A stretch of 26,973 bases of DNA, from positions 1 to 26,973 of the IMG/VR virus record IMGVR_UViG_3300009285_006862; one strand, given 5' to 3'. This document shows positions 7,656 to 15,087 of the stretch, in pieces (position 1 is the stretch's first letter; each line of letters opens with the position of its first letter). The position numbers and the translations under genes were made by a program. Under the pieces are notes generated by a model. That model had not been told where the DNA came from and ran no database searches. It worked only from the letters and a program-made list of their open reading frames with translations. Source of the DNA: a virus.

Positions 7656-8144
7656 ATGGCAGACTTAACAGCATTTCAAGCCGCGGATCCGGTTACACCA
7701 GTTACATCTGGTGGTGCATTGTTGTTTGATAGTACAGCGGGCCTTATAACGGGAAGCGTCGTAGTACCGAACGCAGTAGGATCGGTTGCAGTAACTACTT
7801 CTCCGTTGACTGTTAGTGGTAACATGATTTCTTTGGGCTCACCAGGTTTCAAGTTAGCGCAAAGTAGTACCAGTGGAACGTTTAAGTCTGTCTGGGATCC
7901 CGGGGCGAGCAACAAAGTAGAAATCCATGGCTGGGATATTTCGTCCCAGGTAGCAATGCAAGTTATTGTAAAGATCAGCGGGGCCTCGACTGTGGCCGTA
8001 CAACAATATCATATTCCTGCGTCTGGTGTTTTGATTAAAACGTTTGTATCCCCGATAGCTCCGGGCGCGAATGCACAGATATTTGGGTTTGGTCAGACTG
8101 CCGCGGGTAGTGTTGACATGGTTGTATATGGTCGAGCAATATGA
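7656..8144 (+). CDS. GSV-rich beta-sandwich virion protein, paralogue 3
   Basis: 162 residues. The N-terminal part has ITGSVVVPNAVGSVAV, matching the GSV style of the two preceding structural proteins. The C-terminal part is a beta domain (SNKVEIHGWDIS, IKTFVSPIAPGANAQIFGFG, MVVYGRAI) that reads as a jelly-roll-like sandwich. The start lacks a ribosome-binding site and follows directly on the oligo-T tract, so it may have its own short leader. It overlaps the next gene by four bases (ATGA). Likely another virion surface component. Confidence 0.6.
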   Translation: MADLTAFQAADPVTPVTSGGALLFDSTAGLITGSVVVPNAVGSVAVTTSPLTVSGNMISLGSPGFKLAQSSTSGTFKSVWDPGASNKVEIHGWDISSQVAMQVIVKISGASTVAVQQYHIPASGVLIKTFVSPIAPGANAQIFGFGQTAAGSVDMVVYGRAI

Positions 8145-8524
8145 TTGAACAATTCGAGTTAGAAGACGGCAAAGAGCATGTTATATTGACTGGTTCTGGT
8201 ATCGACGTTAGACTTGCGTATTGGGTAACCAATAAAGGAAACATTTACAGGGCAGTAGGGAGATGCCAGCCCGGAAATTGTTGTAATACCGAGAATAACC
8301 GAAATTGTTGTGAAGAGTATGGATGTCCGTTCCCTCATGACGGAAAGAAAGAATGTCCTTCGTTCGGTACTTCGTGGAAATTAGAGAACGGAGAATTCGT
8401 GTTTACTAAAAAAGCGTTGTGGAGACACACCTGGATTCCGTTGGCGTACTTACTTTATCCTTTGCCAGAAACAACCGATTTATTTATTCCCGGATGTAAA
8501 GTTAAATACGAAAAAGTCAAATAA
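8141..8524 (+). CDS. Cys-rich hypothetical protein (127 aa)
   Basis: Starts in the ATGA overlap with the previous gene. The middle carries a dense cluster of cysteines (GRCQPGNCC, RNCC, YGCPFPHDGKKEC), with one more near the C-terminus (PGCKVKY). The pattern could be a zinc site or disulphides in an exported or virion domain. No signal peptide is visible. Position between two virion-like genes suggests a structural role; not recognised. Confidence 0.6.
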   Translation: MIEQFELEDGKEHVILTGSGIDVRLAYWVTNKGNIYRAVGRCQPGNCCNTENNRNCCEEYGCPFPHDGKKECPSFGTSWKLENGEFVFTKKALWRHTWIPLAYLLYPLPETTDLFIPGCKVKYEKVK

Positions 8525-8526
8525 CC

Positions 8527-9831
8527 ATGGTAACGATAAATATTGGGAGTATTGGTAGTGGGGCGAGACAAATTTCGTCTTCGCTCGAGTCTGTTCAACA
8601 CGGCATTCAAAGAAGTGGTGTTGGTTTTTGGGCATTTTACCAATTTGGCTTTTCCACTGGTTCTTTTTTTGGTAATGAATATAAAGAAAGTCCAATAGGC
8701 GAATGGGCGGGGCCAATCGAAAAAACTCTGTTTTACGGAGCAGGAGATAATGAATTTGCTGTACAAAAAGTTTTGCAAAGTGGAACAACTTTTTATTTGT
8801 TTGGGGATCTGAGGACATCTTATTATGCTTCAGGCCCAATGATAACTTGGACGATTCCCTCTTCTGGCGTGGTGGCAACTTCGGGGGCAGTTCAATGGAT
8901 CATACAAACGAGTGGTCATGACAGAGATGCATATCAAACAGCAATGCTTTCATCCGACTCTAACTTTTGGGTAGCCAAGGGAAATATTTTGAAAACTGAG
9001 AATGTACACGGCGTCGATGTGTTTACTTCTGCGATTCAAGTCTTTAGAAACCCCAATAATTTGGATATTAGCGGCGCCGCATTTAACAAAGTTAGTTTTA
9101 CTACGGGTAGCCAAACTACAGATTCCACTCGGCAATTTTATTCGTTAGCAGCACTTCCGGGAGGCAGTGCGCTTTTAGTCTATGGAAGACCAAATACAAA
9201 TTCAACCAGTAGTTTTGTTTCTGTTGGCAGCGCTGTGCACTATCGCGTCATTGATAGCGGCCTAGGTCTGGGCACCGAACAATTGTTTGATGCAGAGGGA
9301 TTTGAATTTGGGAATGTCCTAACTCAATTAAATAAAGGAATGATCAATTGTATTCATGATACAAATTATAATGCTCACGTTGCTTGGTTGGGTTCTGGAT
9401 CCCCCCACAATATCTATTACAAAAACTTCACTGGCGGGGCTACGTTAGGGGTTCGAAGAACGATAGCAACTGCATCTGGTTTGAGCCAACCCGCGATTAC
9501 GATAGATAACACCGATCAGACGGCATATATCGTATACGCATCTCATTATGCCGGGCACGTGTACATTGTTAGTGGTGGGAGCCCGTGGTCTTCTTTTGGA
9601 ATTATTGGGAGTGTCTCTCAAACATTTTCGAATTTAAGTATAACCGTTGGAACTTTTTTTCCGAGCATTACAGAACCTTCACAATCTAGTGGCACCATTT
9701 CTTTTTTAGGGATGGGCTCGCCAGTTGCGACTGGATCTTTTCCTTTGTTTGTATATTACGATTTCATGATAACTGGGGCGGCGTTAACTACAGATTTTCA
9801 TCCAATGCATTTGATTTCCTACAATTTCTAG
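8527..9831 (+). CDS. Beta-propeller/sialidase-like virion protein (434 aa)
   Basis: A long all-beta protein with repeated units resembling propeller blades: NAHVAWLGSGSPHNIYYKNF, then QTAYIVYASHYAGHVYIV, each an HVAW/AYIVY strand followed by a surface loop and an IYY/VYIV strand. Similar blades occur in BNR/sialidase-type and tail-spike proteins. There are many GSG, TGS and SGA segments, as in the neighbouring GSV proteins. No catalytic residues can be assigned. A carbohydrate- or receptor-binding virion protein is the best guess, but coming before the protease it may sit on the head rather than the tail. The gene is followed by a promoter region. Confidence 0.55.
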   Translation: MVTINIGSIGSGARQISSSLESVQHGIQRSGVGFWAFYQFGFSTGSFFGNEYKESPIGEWAGPIEKTLFYGAGDNEFAVQKVLQSGTTFYLFGDLRTSYYASGPMITWTIPSSGVVATSGAVQWIIQTSGHDRDAYQTAMLSSDSNFWVAKGNILKTENVHGVDVFTSAIQVFRNPNNLDISGAAFNKVSFTTGSQTTDSTRQFYSLAALPGGSALLVYGRPNTNSTSSFVSVGSAVHYRVIDSGLGLGTEQLFDAEGFEFGNVLTQLNKGMINCIHDTNYNAHVAWLGSGSPHNIYYKNFTGGATLGVRRTIATASGLSQPAITIDNTDQTAYIVYASHYAGHVYIVSGGSPWSSFGIIGSVSQTFSNLSITVGTFFPSITEPSQSSGTISFLGMGSPVATGSFPLFVYYDFMITGAALTTDFHPMHLISYNF

Positions 9832-9837
9832 AAAAAT

Positions 9838-9881
9838 TTATATAATTTCTTGGATACATTTAAAAATATAAAATATATTTT
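9838..9881 (+). promoter_or_regulatory. Promoter with TATA-like box and adjacent inverted repeat
   Basis: TTTATATA at 9838-9845, preceded by a purine run (GAAAAA, BRE-like), would start transcription near 9868, leaving a leader of about 15 bases to ATG 9884. AAAATATA (9863-9870) and TATATTTT (9874-9881) form a perfect inverted repeat around the expected start site, where a repressor could block initiation. It would drive the capsid assembly block. Confidence 0.55.
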
Positions 9882-9883
9882 AT

Positions 9884-10930
9884 ATGGCTATGCCGATGAA
9901 ACCTCATAAAGGAGAAATGGAATCTGATTTCATGGATAGGTGTATGGCAGAGATGAGCGAGGATAAGTCTCAGGATCAGAAAGCAGCGATTTGTAAGTTG
10001 GCCTGGAGTAAAGATCATAAAATGGAATCGGTTGTTAACCAAAAATTAATTTATTCTGTACCAATTGCCGAATCTGCAAGACTTAAGAAAGATTTTGTTA
10101 TAAAGGGTGTGGCAATTAATGAAGTAACAACGAGGAACAATGTCCGGTATGTTGCCGAGGAACTGGCAATGTCCGCCCAATCTTTGAGAGGTAAACCTTT
10201 GCTTAAAGATCACAATAATTCTATTGATGCTATTGTTGGTCGGGTAATGGAAGCATCATTTGATCCTATTAATAGGAATATTCAGTTTGAAGCACGAATC
10301 GTTGACAAAAAAATCCAAGAAATGATTGAAGATGGGCTGGTAACTAACGTTTCTGTAGGAGCAATGGTTCGTGAACTGGCTAAGGCGGAAGAAGAGGGTG
10401 CTGATTATATGGTTGCGCGAGGAATTGAATTTGTGGAACTGAGTTTGGTTTCGGTGCCTGGAGACCCCAATGCAGGATTTGCAATGGCAATGTCTGAAGC
10501 ATTTGAAATGAACGAAAAAACGCAGAATGAAATTTTTGTAGCGGATACTTCAATAGATCTACGCATTAAACTCAAGGAGGAAAGTACGATGGCTGAGGAA
10601 ATAAAAGAACAAGTAAAACCTGTAGACGATGTAAGAACAATGTTTGCAGAATTTAAAGACGAAATAAAAAAAGAGTTAGTCCAGTTGAAAGCGGAACTAG
10701 AAAAAAAAGAAACAGTGGTTTTGGAAGAAGCAGACGACGAAGAGGATGAAGAAGATGCCAAAGAAAAAAAAGAAGACGTGGCCGAAAAAATGAAAGGATT
10801 GGTGGGCGGAATGGAAGAAAAAAATGAACAATTCGAAGATTATTTAGGTATTGACAAGGTTGGAAACAAATTTACGGTGTATGCTGAATTTTATCCAACT
10901 AAATTGAAAAATTTACAGGCGAGGAGGTAA
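9884..10930 (+). CDS. Prohead protease with C-terminal scaffold domain
   Basis: 348 residues in two parts. Residues ~55-195 match the HK97-type prohead protease (peptidase U35/S78): FVIKGVAINE, the probable catalytic His in LLKDHN (H110), VGRVMEASFD, and the probable catalytic Ser in TNVSVGA (S157), then VELSLVSVPGDPNAGF. Residues ~236-348 are charged and helical (EEADDEEDEEDAKEKKED), as expected of a scaffold. The N-terminal 40 residues (FMDRCMAEM, KAAICKLAW) form a small Cys motif also seen at the start of other phage head proteins. The protease digests scaffold and possibly capsid N-termini during maturation. A strong internal ribosome-binding site at 10574 suggests the scaffold is also made alone. 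Confidence 0.9.
   Translation: MAMPMKPHKGEMESDFMDRCMAEMSEDKSQDQKAAICKLAWSKDHKMESVVNQKLIYSVPIAESARLKKDFVIKGVAINEVTTRNNVRYVAEELAMSAQSLRGKPLLKDHNNSIDAIVGRVMEASFDPINRNIQFEARIVDKKIQEMIEDGLVTNVSVGAMVRELAKAEEEGADYMVARGIEFVELSLVSVPGDPNAGFAMAMSEAFEMNEKTQNEIFVADTSIDLRIKLKEESTMAEEIKEQVKPVDDVRTMFAEFKDEIKKELVQLKAELEKKETVVLEEADDEEDEEDAKEKKEDVAEKMKGLVGGMEEKNEQFEDYLGIDKVGNKFTVYAEFYPTKLKNLQARR
10589..10930 (+). CDS. Nested scaffold protein from an internal in-frame start
   Basis: AAGGAGG (10574-10580) is followed after 8 bases by ATG 10589, in frame with the protease gene. The product would be 113 residues (from MAEEIKEQVKP), a charged, helical, Glu/Lys-rich scaffold ending in KFTVYAEFYPTKLKNL. This nested arrangement is known from lambda C/Nu3: extra scaffold copies are needed without protease. 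The signal is as strong as those of the decoration and capsid genes. Production of the separate protein is inferred, not shown. Confidence 0.65.
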   Translation: MAEEIKEQVKPVDDVRTMFAEFKDEIKKELVQLKAELEKKETVVLEEADDEEDEEDAKEKKEDVAEKMKGLVGGMEEKNEQFEDYLGIDKVGNKFTVYAEFYPTKLKNLQARR

Positions 10931-10937
10931 TTAAAAA

Positions 10938-11393
10938 ATGGCAGGAGCAGGAATAGGAAACGCAGCAGGCCTCGTAACAGTATTTGATGGCGGAAATCCA
11001 AGAATTATTGGCGGATATGCGAGATCTAATATTAGCGGGGGAGCTTTTGTATTTGCGAGTGGAGCGGATAACGTAGTAAGTTCCGGTTTGAATAGTTTCG
11101 TAACGGGCGATGTTTTGTTTACAACAGATGCAAGCGGAGCACAATTTAATGGAATCTGTGTCCAATCTGCGGGAAGTAATTCACCAGTTGCAGTTGCAAC
11201 AAGAGGATGTTATATTTTGGTGGCAGATGGAACAGTAACTGCAGGATATAAAGTTAAATGCGACGGAAGTAATTCAGTAGCGAATATTGGATCAACAGCA
11301 GACGCATTAGCAAATGGACCGTCCATTGCAATTGGTAGAGCTTTAACAAATGCGGCAAGTGGCGGATTTTGTATAGTTGATATTCAAGGATGA
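10938..11393 (+). CDS. Capsid decoration protein (DUF2190-like)
   Basis: 151 residues rich in Gly, Ala and Ser with short beta strands. Segments such as GGAFVFASGADN, ILVADGTVTAGYKVKCDGSN and AIGRALTNAASGGFCIVDI match the pattern of DUF2190-type decoration/stabilisation proteins that sit on the capsid surface. GAGGAGGT precedes the ATG at good distance. Its place between protease and major capsid protein is typical for the family. The next gene's ribosome-binding site begins on its stop codon. Confidence 0.75.
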   Translation: MAGAGIGNAAGLVTVFDGGNPRIIGGYARSNISGGAFVFASGADNVVSSGLNSFVTGDVLFTTDASGAQFNGICVQSAGSNSPVAVATRGCYILVADGTVTAGYKVKCDGSNSVANIGSTADALANGPSIAIGRALTNAASGGFCIVDIQG

Positions 11394-11404
11394 GGAGGAT
11401 AAAG

Positions 11405-12259
11405 ATGGCCGAAATGAAATACGTAAAAGAATTGTTGGCAACAGGGGCAGGTACCGAAGGGCAACTATTGTTACCTCGTAAAATTTATGATGCTTTGATC
11501 GAAGAAGTAGATAAATTTTTATTACCAAGAAGCGAGGCAGCATTTGTAATGGGTCCTGGAGATATTCCTGGGTCAAGTGTAGATATTGATTTAGTAACAG
11601 CAGATACTATGGATATACGAGAAGTACCAGAGGGTGCGGAAGTTCCATTAGATCAGGCTTCATATACTAGTATAAATCTGAAACCAAAGAAATATGGGGT
11701 AGCTTTGCGAATTACTCGAGAGTTGTTAGAAGACGCCAAATGGAATCTTCTACAGCACAATGTAAAGATTGCGGGTAGAAGACTAGCAGAGAACGAAAAT
11801 TCGTTAATTATCTCTCAAGCTTTGGATGACGCAAGTAACACGGTTTCTGGTGGCGCTGCAATTACGATTGCAAATATTACAAGAGCAATGCAATATTTGG
11901 AAGATGCAGATTACACTCCGACAACCTTCTTGGTTGGTTTTGAAGTATTAAACGATCTTAGAAATATTGATACTTTTGTAGAAGCAGACAAATTGGGATC
12001 ACGGGAAATGTTGGAAACTGGTTTCGTTGGTAGATTGTACGGCATGAATGTACTTCGATGTAGTACAAACGCCGGAATGACTGCAACAAGTTCGTACGTC
12101 TTTGATAGAGAGCACGCGTACGTAATCGCGGAAAAACGACCAATCAGCGTCGAAAATTTTGAACTTCCAGCATACGACATGAGTGCGTCAGTAGTAACTC
12201 AAAGAATTTTGCCGGGCGAGCTCAGAGCAGCAGCAATATCAAAGGTGACAACTTCATAA
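11405..12259 (+). CDS. Major capsid protein (HK97 fold)
   Basis: 284 residues when started at ATG 11405, which has GAGGAGG at 11392-11398; an ATG at 11390 would overlap that site and is less likely. Expected HK97-fold features are visible in order: an N-terminal helix (MKYVKELLAT), LLLPRKIYDALIEEVDKF, an E-loop-like stretch (REVPEGAEVPLDQASY), the spine helix (LRITRELLEDAKWNLLQHNV), the A-domain (FLVGFEVLNDLRN, MNVLRCS) and C-terminal strands (YVIAEKRPISVENF, VVTQRI). It lacks a separate delta domain, in line with the preceding scaffold. A hairpin with oligo-T follows at once, as suits a very highly expressed gene. Confidence 0.92.
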   Translation: MAEMKYVKELLATGAGTEGQLLLPRKIYDALIEEVDKFLLPRSEAAFVMGPGDIPGSSVDIDLVTADTMDIREVPEGAEVPLDQASYTSINLKPKKYGVALRITRELLEDAKWNLLQHNVKIAGRRLAENENSLIISQALDDASNTVSGGAAITIANITRAMQYLEDADYTPTTFLVGFEVLNDLRNIDTFVEADKLGSREMLETGFVGRLYGMNVLRCSTNAGMTATSSYVFDREHAYVIAEKRPISVENFELPAYDMSASVVTQRILPGELRAAAISKVTTS

Positions 12260-12289
12260 AGATAATATATTTTTTTTTATTATCTTTAT
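12256..12289 (+). terminator. Hairpin with oligo-T loop after the capsid gene
   Basis: ATAAAGATAATA (12256-12267) and TATTATCTTTAT (12278-12289) are perfect reverse complements; the 10-base loop is nearly all T, so the T-run spans the loop rather than following the stem. It overlaps the capsid stop codon. Archaeal termination at T-tracts would still work here and could lower transcription of later genes. Confidence 0.65.
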
Positions 12290-12316
12290 TGTTTCCAAAT
12301 ATAGGAGGTTTATAAA

Positions 12317-13078
12317 ATGCCAAAAGGATTAAGAGAGGGATTAGGCTTTGAAGAAGCAATTGTTGGGAGTGAAGCGGGGCTAACAACCGCAAACGTCTTA
12401 TTTACAGGCAGTGTTACATCATTCGCTGAATTTAGTGGATTAAACGCATTTCTTGCGGGGTCTGTCCAGTGTGATAAGATCATGGGAGACGTACAAGTTA
12501 CCGGTCTTAACGTTTTTGCGGCAGGGTCAATGCAAGCCGATAAAATAATCGGAGATGTTCAGTTATCTGGTCTTGACGTATTCGCAGCTGGAAGTGTTCA
12601 GGCCGACGTAATTGTCGGAGACGTTAGAATATCTGGTCTTGACGTATTCGCAGTAGGTAGCGTTCAAGCAGATAAAATAGTGGGAGACGTTCAATTATCA
12701 GGTCTTGACGTATTCGCAGCAGGAAGTGTTCAAGCCGACGTAATTGTCGGAGACGTAGTGATCTCTGGTGTAAACGTTTATGCAGCAGGGTCAACATTGG
12801 CTGCAGGTCGACGTTTGAGTTCTGCAGGTACCGGAAGTCCAGTTGTATGGGGCAGATTAGTTCAAGCGGGAAACGGTACAACCAGTGCAGGATCGATATT
12901 GTGGGTTGCATTCCCCGTTGCATTTAGTGCTGCACCATTTGTAGCATTGACAATTGCAAACGATGACGACGGCGATGTTGGTACTTTGCTTGGTAGTCCG
13001 CTGGTTGCGGGCAGTGTTCGCGTAGTAAGTGGTGGCGCCAGCAAAAATTTCAATTGGATTGCAGTAGGTCCGGCTTAG
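12317..13078 (+). CDS. Repeat-stalk protein with C-terminal H-type lectin-like domain
   Basis: 253 residues with AGGAGGT before the ATG. Residues ~41-160 are six 22-residue repeats of the form SGLDVFAAGSVQADKIVGDV, a regular fibre-like stalk. After a linker (SSAGTGSPVVWG) the last ~80 residues have ILWVAFPVAFSAAPFVALT, and end FNWIAVGPA, which fits the H-type lectin-like domain found at the tips of tail fibres (paired beta strands with a closing FxWxAxG). A receptor- or glycan-binding role follows from that family. Lying directly after the capsid gene, it may be a head fibre or a cell-wall-binding protein rather than a tail fibre. Confidence 0.72.
   Translation: MPKGLREGLGFEEAIVGSEAGLTTANVLFTGSVTSFAEFSGLNAFLAGSVQCDKIMGDVQVTGLNVFAAGSMQADKIIGDVQLSGLDVFAAGSVQADVIVGDVRISGLDVFAVGSVQADKIVGDVQLSGLDVFAAGSVQADVIVGDVVISGVNVYAAGSTLAAGRRLSSAGTGSPVVWGRLVQAGNGTTSAGSILWVAFPVAFSAAPFVALTIANDDDGDVGTLLGSPLVAGSVRVVSGGASKNFNWIAVGPA
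12437..12796 (+). repeat. About six tandem 66-bp coding repeats
   Basis: Period 66 bp, encoding 22-residue units with conserved Gly (residues 41, 63, 85, 107, 129, 151). Some units are nearly identical in DNA over more than 20 bases, so unit number could change by recombination. Confidence 0.9.
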
Positions 13079-13085
13079 AAATTTG

Positions 13086-13142
13086 TTTAATTTTATTTTT
13101 TATTATTATTTGTCCCGCCTAAGAGCAAAGCCTAGACGGCGG
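13086..13142 (+). terminator. T-rich tract followed by a GC-rich hairpin
   Basis: A T-rich tract (13086-13111) closes the previous gene. CCGCC (13115-13119) then pairs with GGCGG (13138-13142) around an 18-base loop. The GC-rich stem stands out in an AT-rich gap. AAGGGGG downstream serves as the ribosome-binding site of the next gene. Confidence 0.45.
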
Positions 13143-13159
13143 ATAAGGGGGTTTAAAAT

Positions 13160-13525
13160 ATGGTTCGAGAATCGAGGATTAAGTCATATGATTTTGGGGC
13201 GTTCACGCCAACTTCTGGTACAAATAGAGTAGCATATACTGATAATCCGTTAAATGGGGAATTGTTAGCTATTGAAATAAAATCGGATTCTACCGGGAGT
13301 ATTTATTTGTATACGAGCGGAGTCAATGAACAAGTATGGGCCAGAAATAGTGTAAGTGGGAATCTTGCAATTATCGATTATCCGTTTGTATATGGGGTCA
13401 CTAATGCTGCAGCAACAGGATCACCGCAAGCAGTCTATAACCGAGTATTGAACAACAAATTGTGGTATAGTGGTTTGGGTTTTGAAGGTGGCTCAGTAAT
13501 CTATTTCAGTGTTAAATATAGGTGA
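13160..13525 (+). CDS. Beta-rich virion protein (121 aa)
   Basis: Strand-rich: LLAIEIKSDSTGSIYLYTS, NLAIIDYPFVYGVTN, and a C-terminal strand VIYFSVKYR. It resembles the general style of the small structural protein at 5791, but no family is recognised. GGGGG precedes the start. It sits between the lectin-like fibre and the connector genes; a decoration or neck role is possible. Function not assigned. Confidence 0.6.
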   Translation: MVRESRIKSYDFGAFTPTSGTNRVAYTDNPLNGELLAIEIKSDSTGSIYLYTSGVNEQVWARNSVSGNLAIIDYPFVYGVTNAAATGSPQAVYNRVLNNKLWYSGLGFEGGSVIYFSVKYR

Positions 13526-13531
13526 TTATAA

Positions 13532-13915
13532 GTGGGAAATTGGTCGTTAGGTAGCGTCTCTGACCAGGTGCACAACTTTGTAGAGGGAGTTCCAAGTAGC
13601 GTTAGTGGTACTCCAATGCTTGCATTAGCAGACCGAAAACGACAATTTGTTGAAAATTATATCGATGTCGCCATTGGCAGTAATTCCATTGGGATCTCCC
13701 ACCAATCAATAATTTTAAATCTGACAATTGCTGAAACTTTGAGATCAATGAATTTGATTGGCGCAGATGTTTCATCCATATCTTTGGGAGATCTATCAAT
13801 TTCCAAGGGGGGAGAATCTAATCTGGAAGTATCTGCCGTGGCCTTTGAGAAAAGAGCAATGGAAGAATTAAAAGTAATCGGATGGGGGGCGCGGTATTAT
13901 AAAGCGCTAGGGTGA
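13532..13915 (+). CDS. Head-tail connector (adaptor) protein
   Basis: 127 residues from GTG; the AGGTGA ribosome-binding site overlaps the previous stop. It is mainly helical, with ADRKRQFVENYIDVAIGSNSIG, HQSIILNLTIAETLRSM, then GADVSSISLGDLSISKGG and a final helix (EKRAMEELKVIGWGARYYKA). This helix set plus the sISLGDlSISKGG loop fits the gp6/gp15-like adaptor that binds the portal. Position between capsid and tail genes agrees. Assignment is by pattern and order. Confidence 0.65.
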   Translation: MGNWSLGSVSDQVHNFVEGVPSSVSGTPMLALADRKRQFVENYIDVAIGSNSIGISHQSIILNLTIAETLRSMNLIGADVSSISLGDLSISKGGESNLEVSAVAFEKRAMEELKVIGWGARYYKALG

Positions 13916-13918
13916 AAC

Positions 13919-14119
13919 ATGGTATTATTACAATTCGTTGGGAAGGGCGACCCTGATTATTCTATTTATGAAATAATAGATTTTCCGAGGCACATGGTGG
14001 ATCGATTACTAGATTCTGGGAACTGGAAAATTGTAGACCCGGACGAAGAATCTTCAAAAAGAGTGAAAGAGATGGTTCGGTCTAGTTCAATAACGAAAGG
14101 CCCCAAAACCAAATTATAA
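13919..14119 (+). CDS. Small hypothetical neck-region protein (66 aa)
   Basis: Not recognised. It starts three bases after the adaptor gene. Features: LLQFVGKGDPDYSIYEIIDFPRHMVDRLL, then a basic C-terminal tail rich in Ser and Lys. Small proteins of this kind are common between adaptor and head-closure genes. Role unknown. Confidence 0.55.
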   Translation: MVLLQFVGKGDPDYSIYEIIDFPRHMVDRLLDSGNWKIVDPDEESSKRVKEMVRSSSITKGPKTKL

Positions 14120-14131
14120 ATATAAAAGCTT

Positions 14132-14554
14132 ATGGTAACTGCATCATCGGTCGGATCTGAAGTATTAGGACTTATCAAGGAAGCGGGTAGGCCCGTGCGA
14201 ATCCGAATATATGCCGAATCGGGGGCGAGCGCAGGGTATGACGATGACGTAACCTTTATTTCTGGGGCTAATACGTGGACTTCGGGAATAATTTCTCCTC
14301 TTGACACACGCAAGGGGAGTTCTGAGGCAATGTTAGTTGAACAGGGAAGATTGTTTTCTAACGATAAAAAAATGTATCTTTTGGGGGAAATTAATACCTC
14401 CGGAGCAGCAGTTAAAATTGGGATCGGTTCTCCCCCCGACGAAGAATATTATATTGTCCCTGAAGGAGTCACGGCATGGGAATTGGGCGGGACCAAAGCA
14501 TATAAAAAGTTATATTTACGCGTTTTAACCAATGGTTCGTTTGTCGGAGAATAG
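14132..14554 (+). CDS. Probable head-closure/neck protein (140 aa)
   Basis: Beta-rich, with VRIRIYAESG near the N-terminus, GIISPLDTRKGSSEAMLVEQGRL in the middle, and KKMYLLGEIN and YYIVPEG strands later. Size, fold style and place between adaptor and the HK97 gp10-like gene fit the head-closure (gp16-like) class. The sequence similarity is weak, so this rests mainly on synteny. Confidence 0.5.
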   Translation: MVTASSVGSEVLGLIKEAGRPVRIRIYAESGASAGYDDDVTFISGANTWTSGIISPLDTRKGSSEAMLVEQGRLFSNDKKMYLLGEINTSGAAVKIGIGSPPDEEYYIVPEGVTAWELGGTKAYKKLYLRVLTNGSFVGE

Positions 14555-14556
14555 TA

Positions 14557-15015
14557 ATGGTAAAAGTACCTTCCTCAATGTTTCGTAGCAAGGAACCGTT
14601 CGTAGAGGTAACTATTCTTGGTGTTGCAGATGTACAACAAATGTTGATGAGACAAGGTATAATGTTGACTGCAGGGGTCGAATCCCAAATATTAAGAAGT
14701 GCGCAGTATGCTGCTTCCGAGGTCCAGGAGAGTATAATTGGTAATAGGGATGAAATTAAATCCGTAGACACTGGCAGGTTTGCTAACAGTATCCAGGTAC
14801 AGATAGAAGGAGCTCATGCAATTATTTCTTCTCCGGTAGAGTATGCAGTCGCCCTCGAATACGGAACCACTAAAATGCCAACTCCTCGCAAACATTTCCG
14901 TAACACTGCGGTGAGAATTGAGCCAGTGATAAAAGAACAGTTTGAAAAGGTCGTAAAAAAGGTTGTGGGCAATAAAGGCTTACTCTCTCCAAATATAGAT
15001 CTCGAATTAGTTTGA
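14557..15015 (+). CDS. HK97 gp10-like neck/tail-completion protein
   Basis: 152 residues. Diagnostic segments are VDTGRFANSIQVQIEGAHAIISS, then VEYAVALEYGTTKMPTPRKHFRNTA, the hallmark of the HK97 gp10 family, whose members join the tail to the head. The N-terminal helix region (DVQQMLMRQGIML, SEVQESIIG) is usual for the family. Starts two bases after the previous gene, and a promoter/palindrome region follows. Confidence 0.85.
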   Translation: MVKVPSSMFRSKEPFVEVTILGVADVQQMLMRQGIMLTAGVESQILRSAQYAASEVQESIIGNRDEIKSVDTGRFANSIQVQIEGAHAIISSPVEYAVALEYGTTKMPTPRKHFRNTAVRIEPVIKEQFEKVVKKVVGNKGLLSPNIDLELV

Positions 15016-15016
15016 A

Positions 15017-15061
15017 TTATATAATTTCAAAGATATATTTAAAAATAAAGAATTCTTTATT
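15017..15061 (+). promoter_or_regulatory. Tail-operon promoter with perfect 18-bp palindrome
   Basis: TTATATAA (15017-15024) and TTTAAAAA (15038-15045) are two TATA-like candidates. AATAAAG-AATT-CTTTATT (15044-15061) is a perfect palindrome lying between the second box and the expected start near 15068, an operator position. It separates the neck genes from the tail genes. Confidence 0.5.
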
Positions 15062-15087
15062 CTACGCGTTCTCAAGCGAGAGAATAT

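Noticed and set aside
13115-13142. tRNA-like hairpin
   Set aside because: One short stem only; no cloverleaf, no T-loop GGTTCRANYC-type box and no CCA end.
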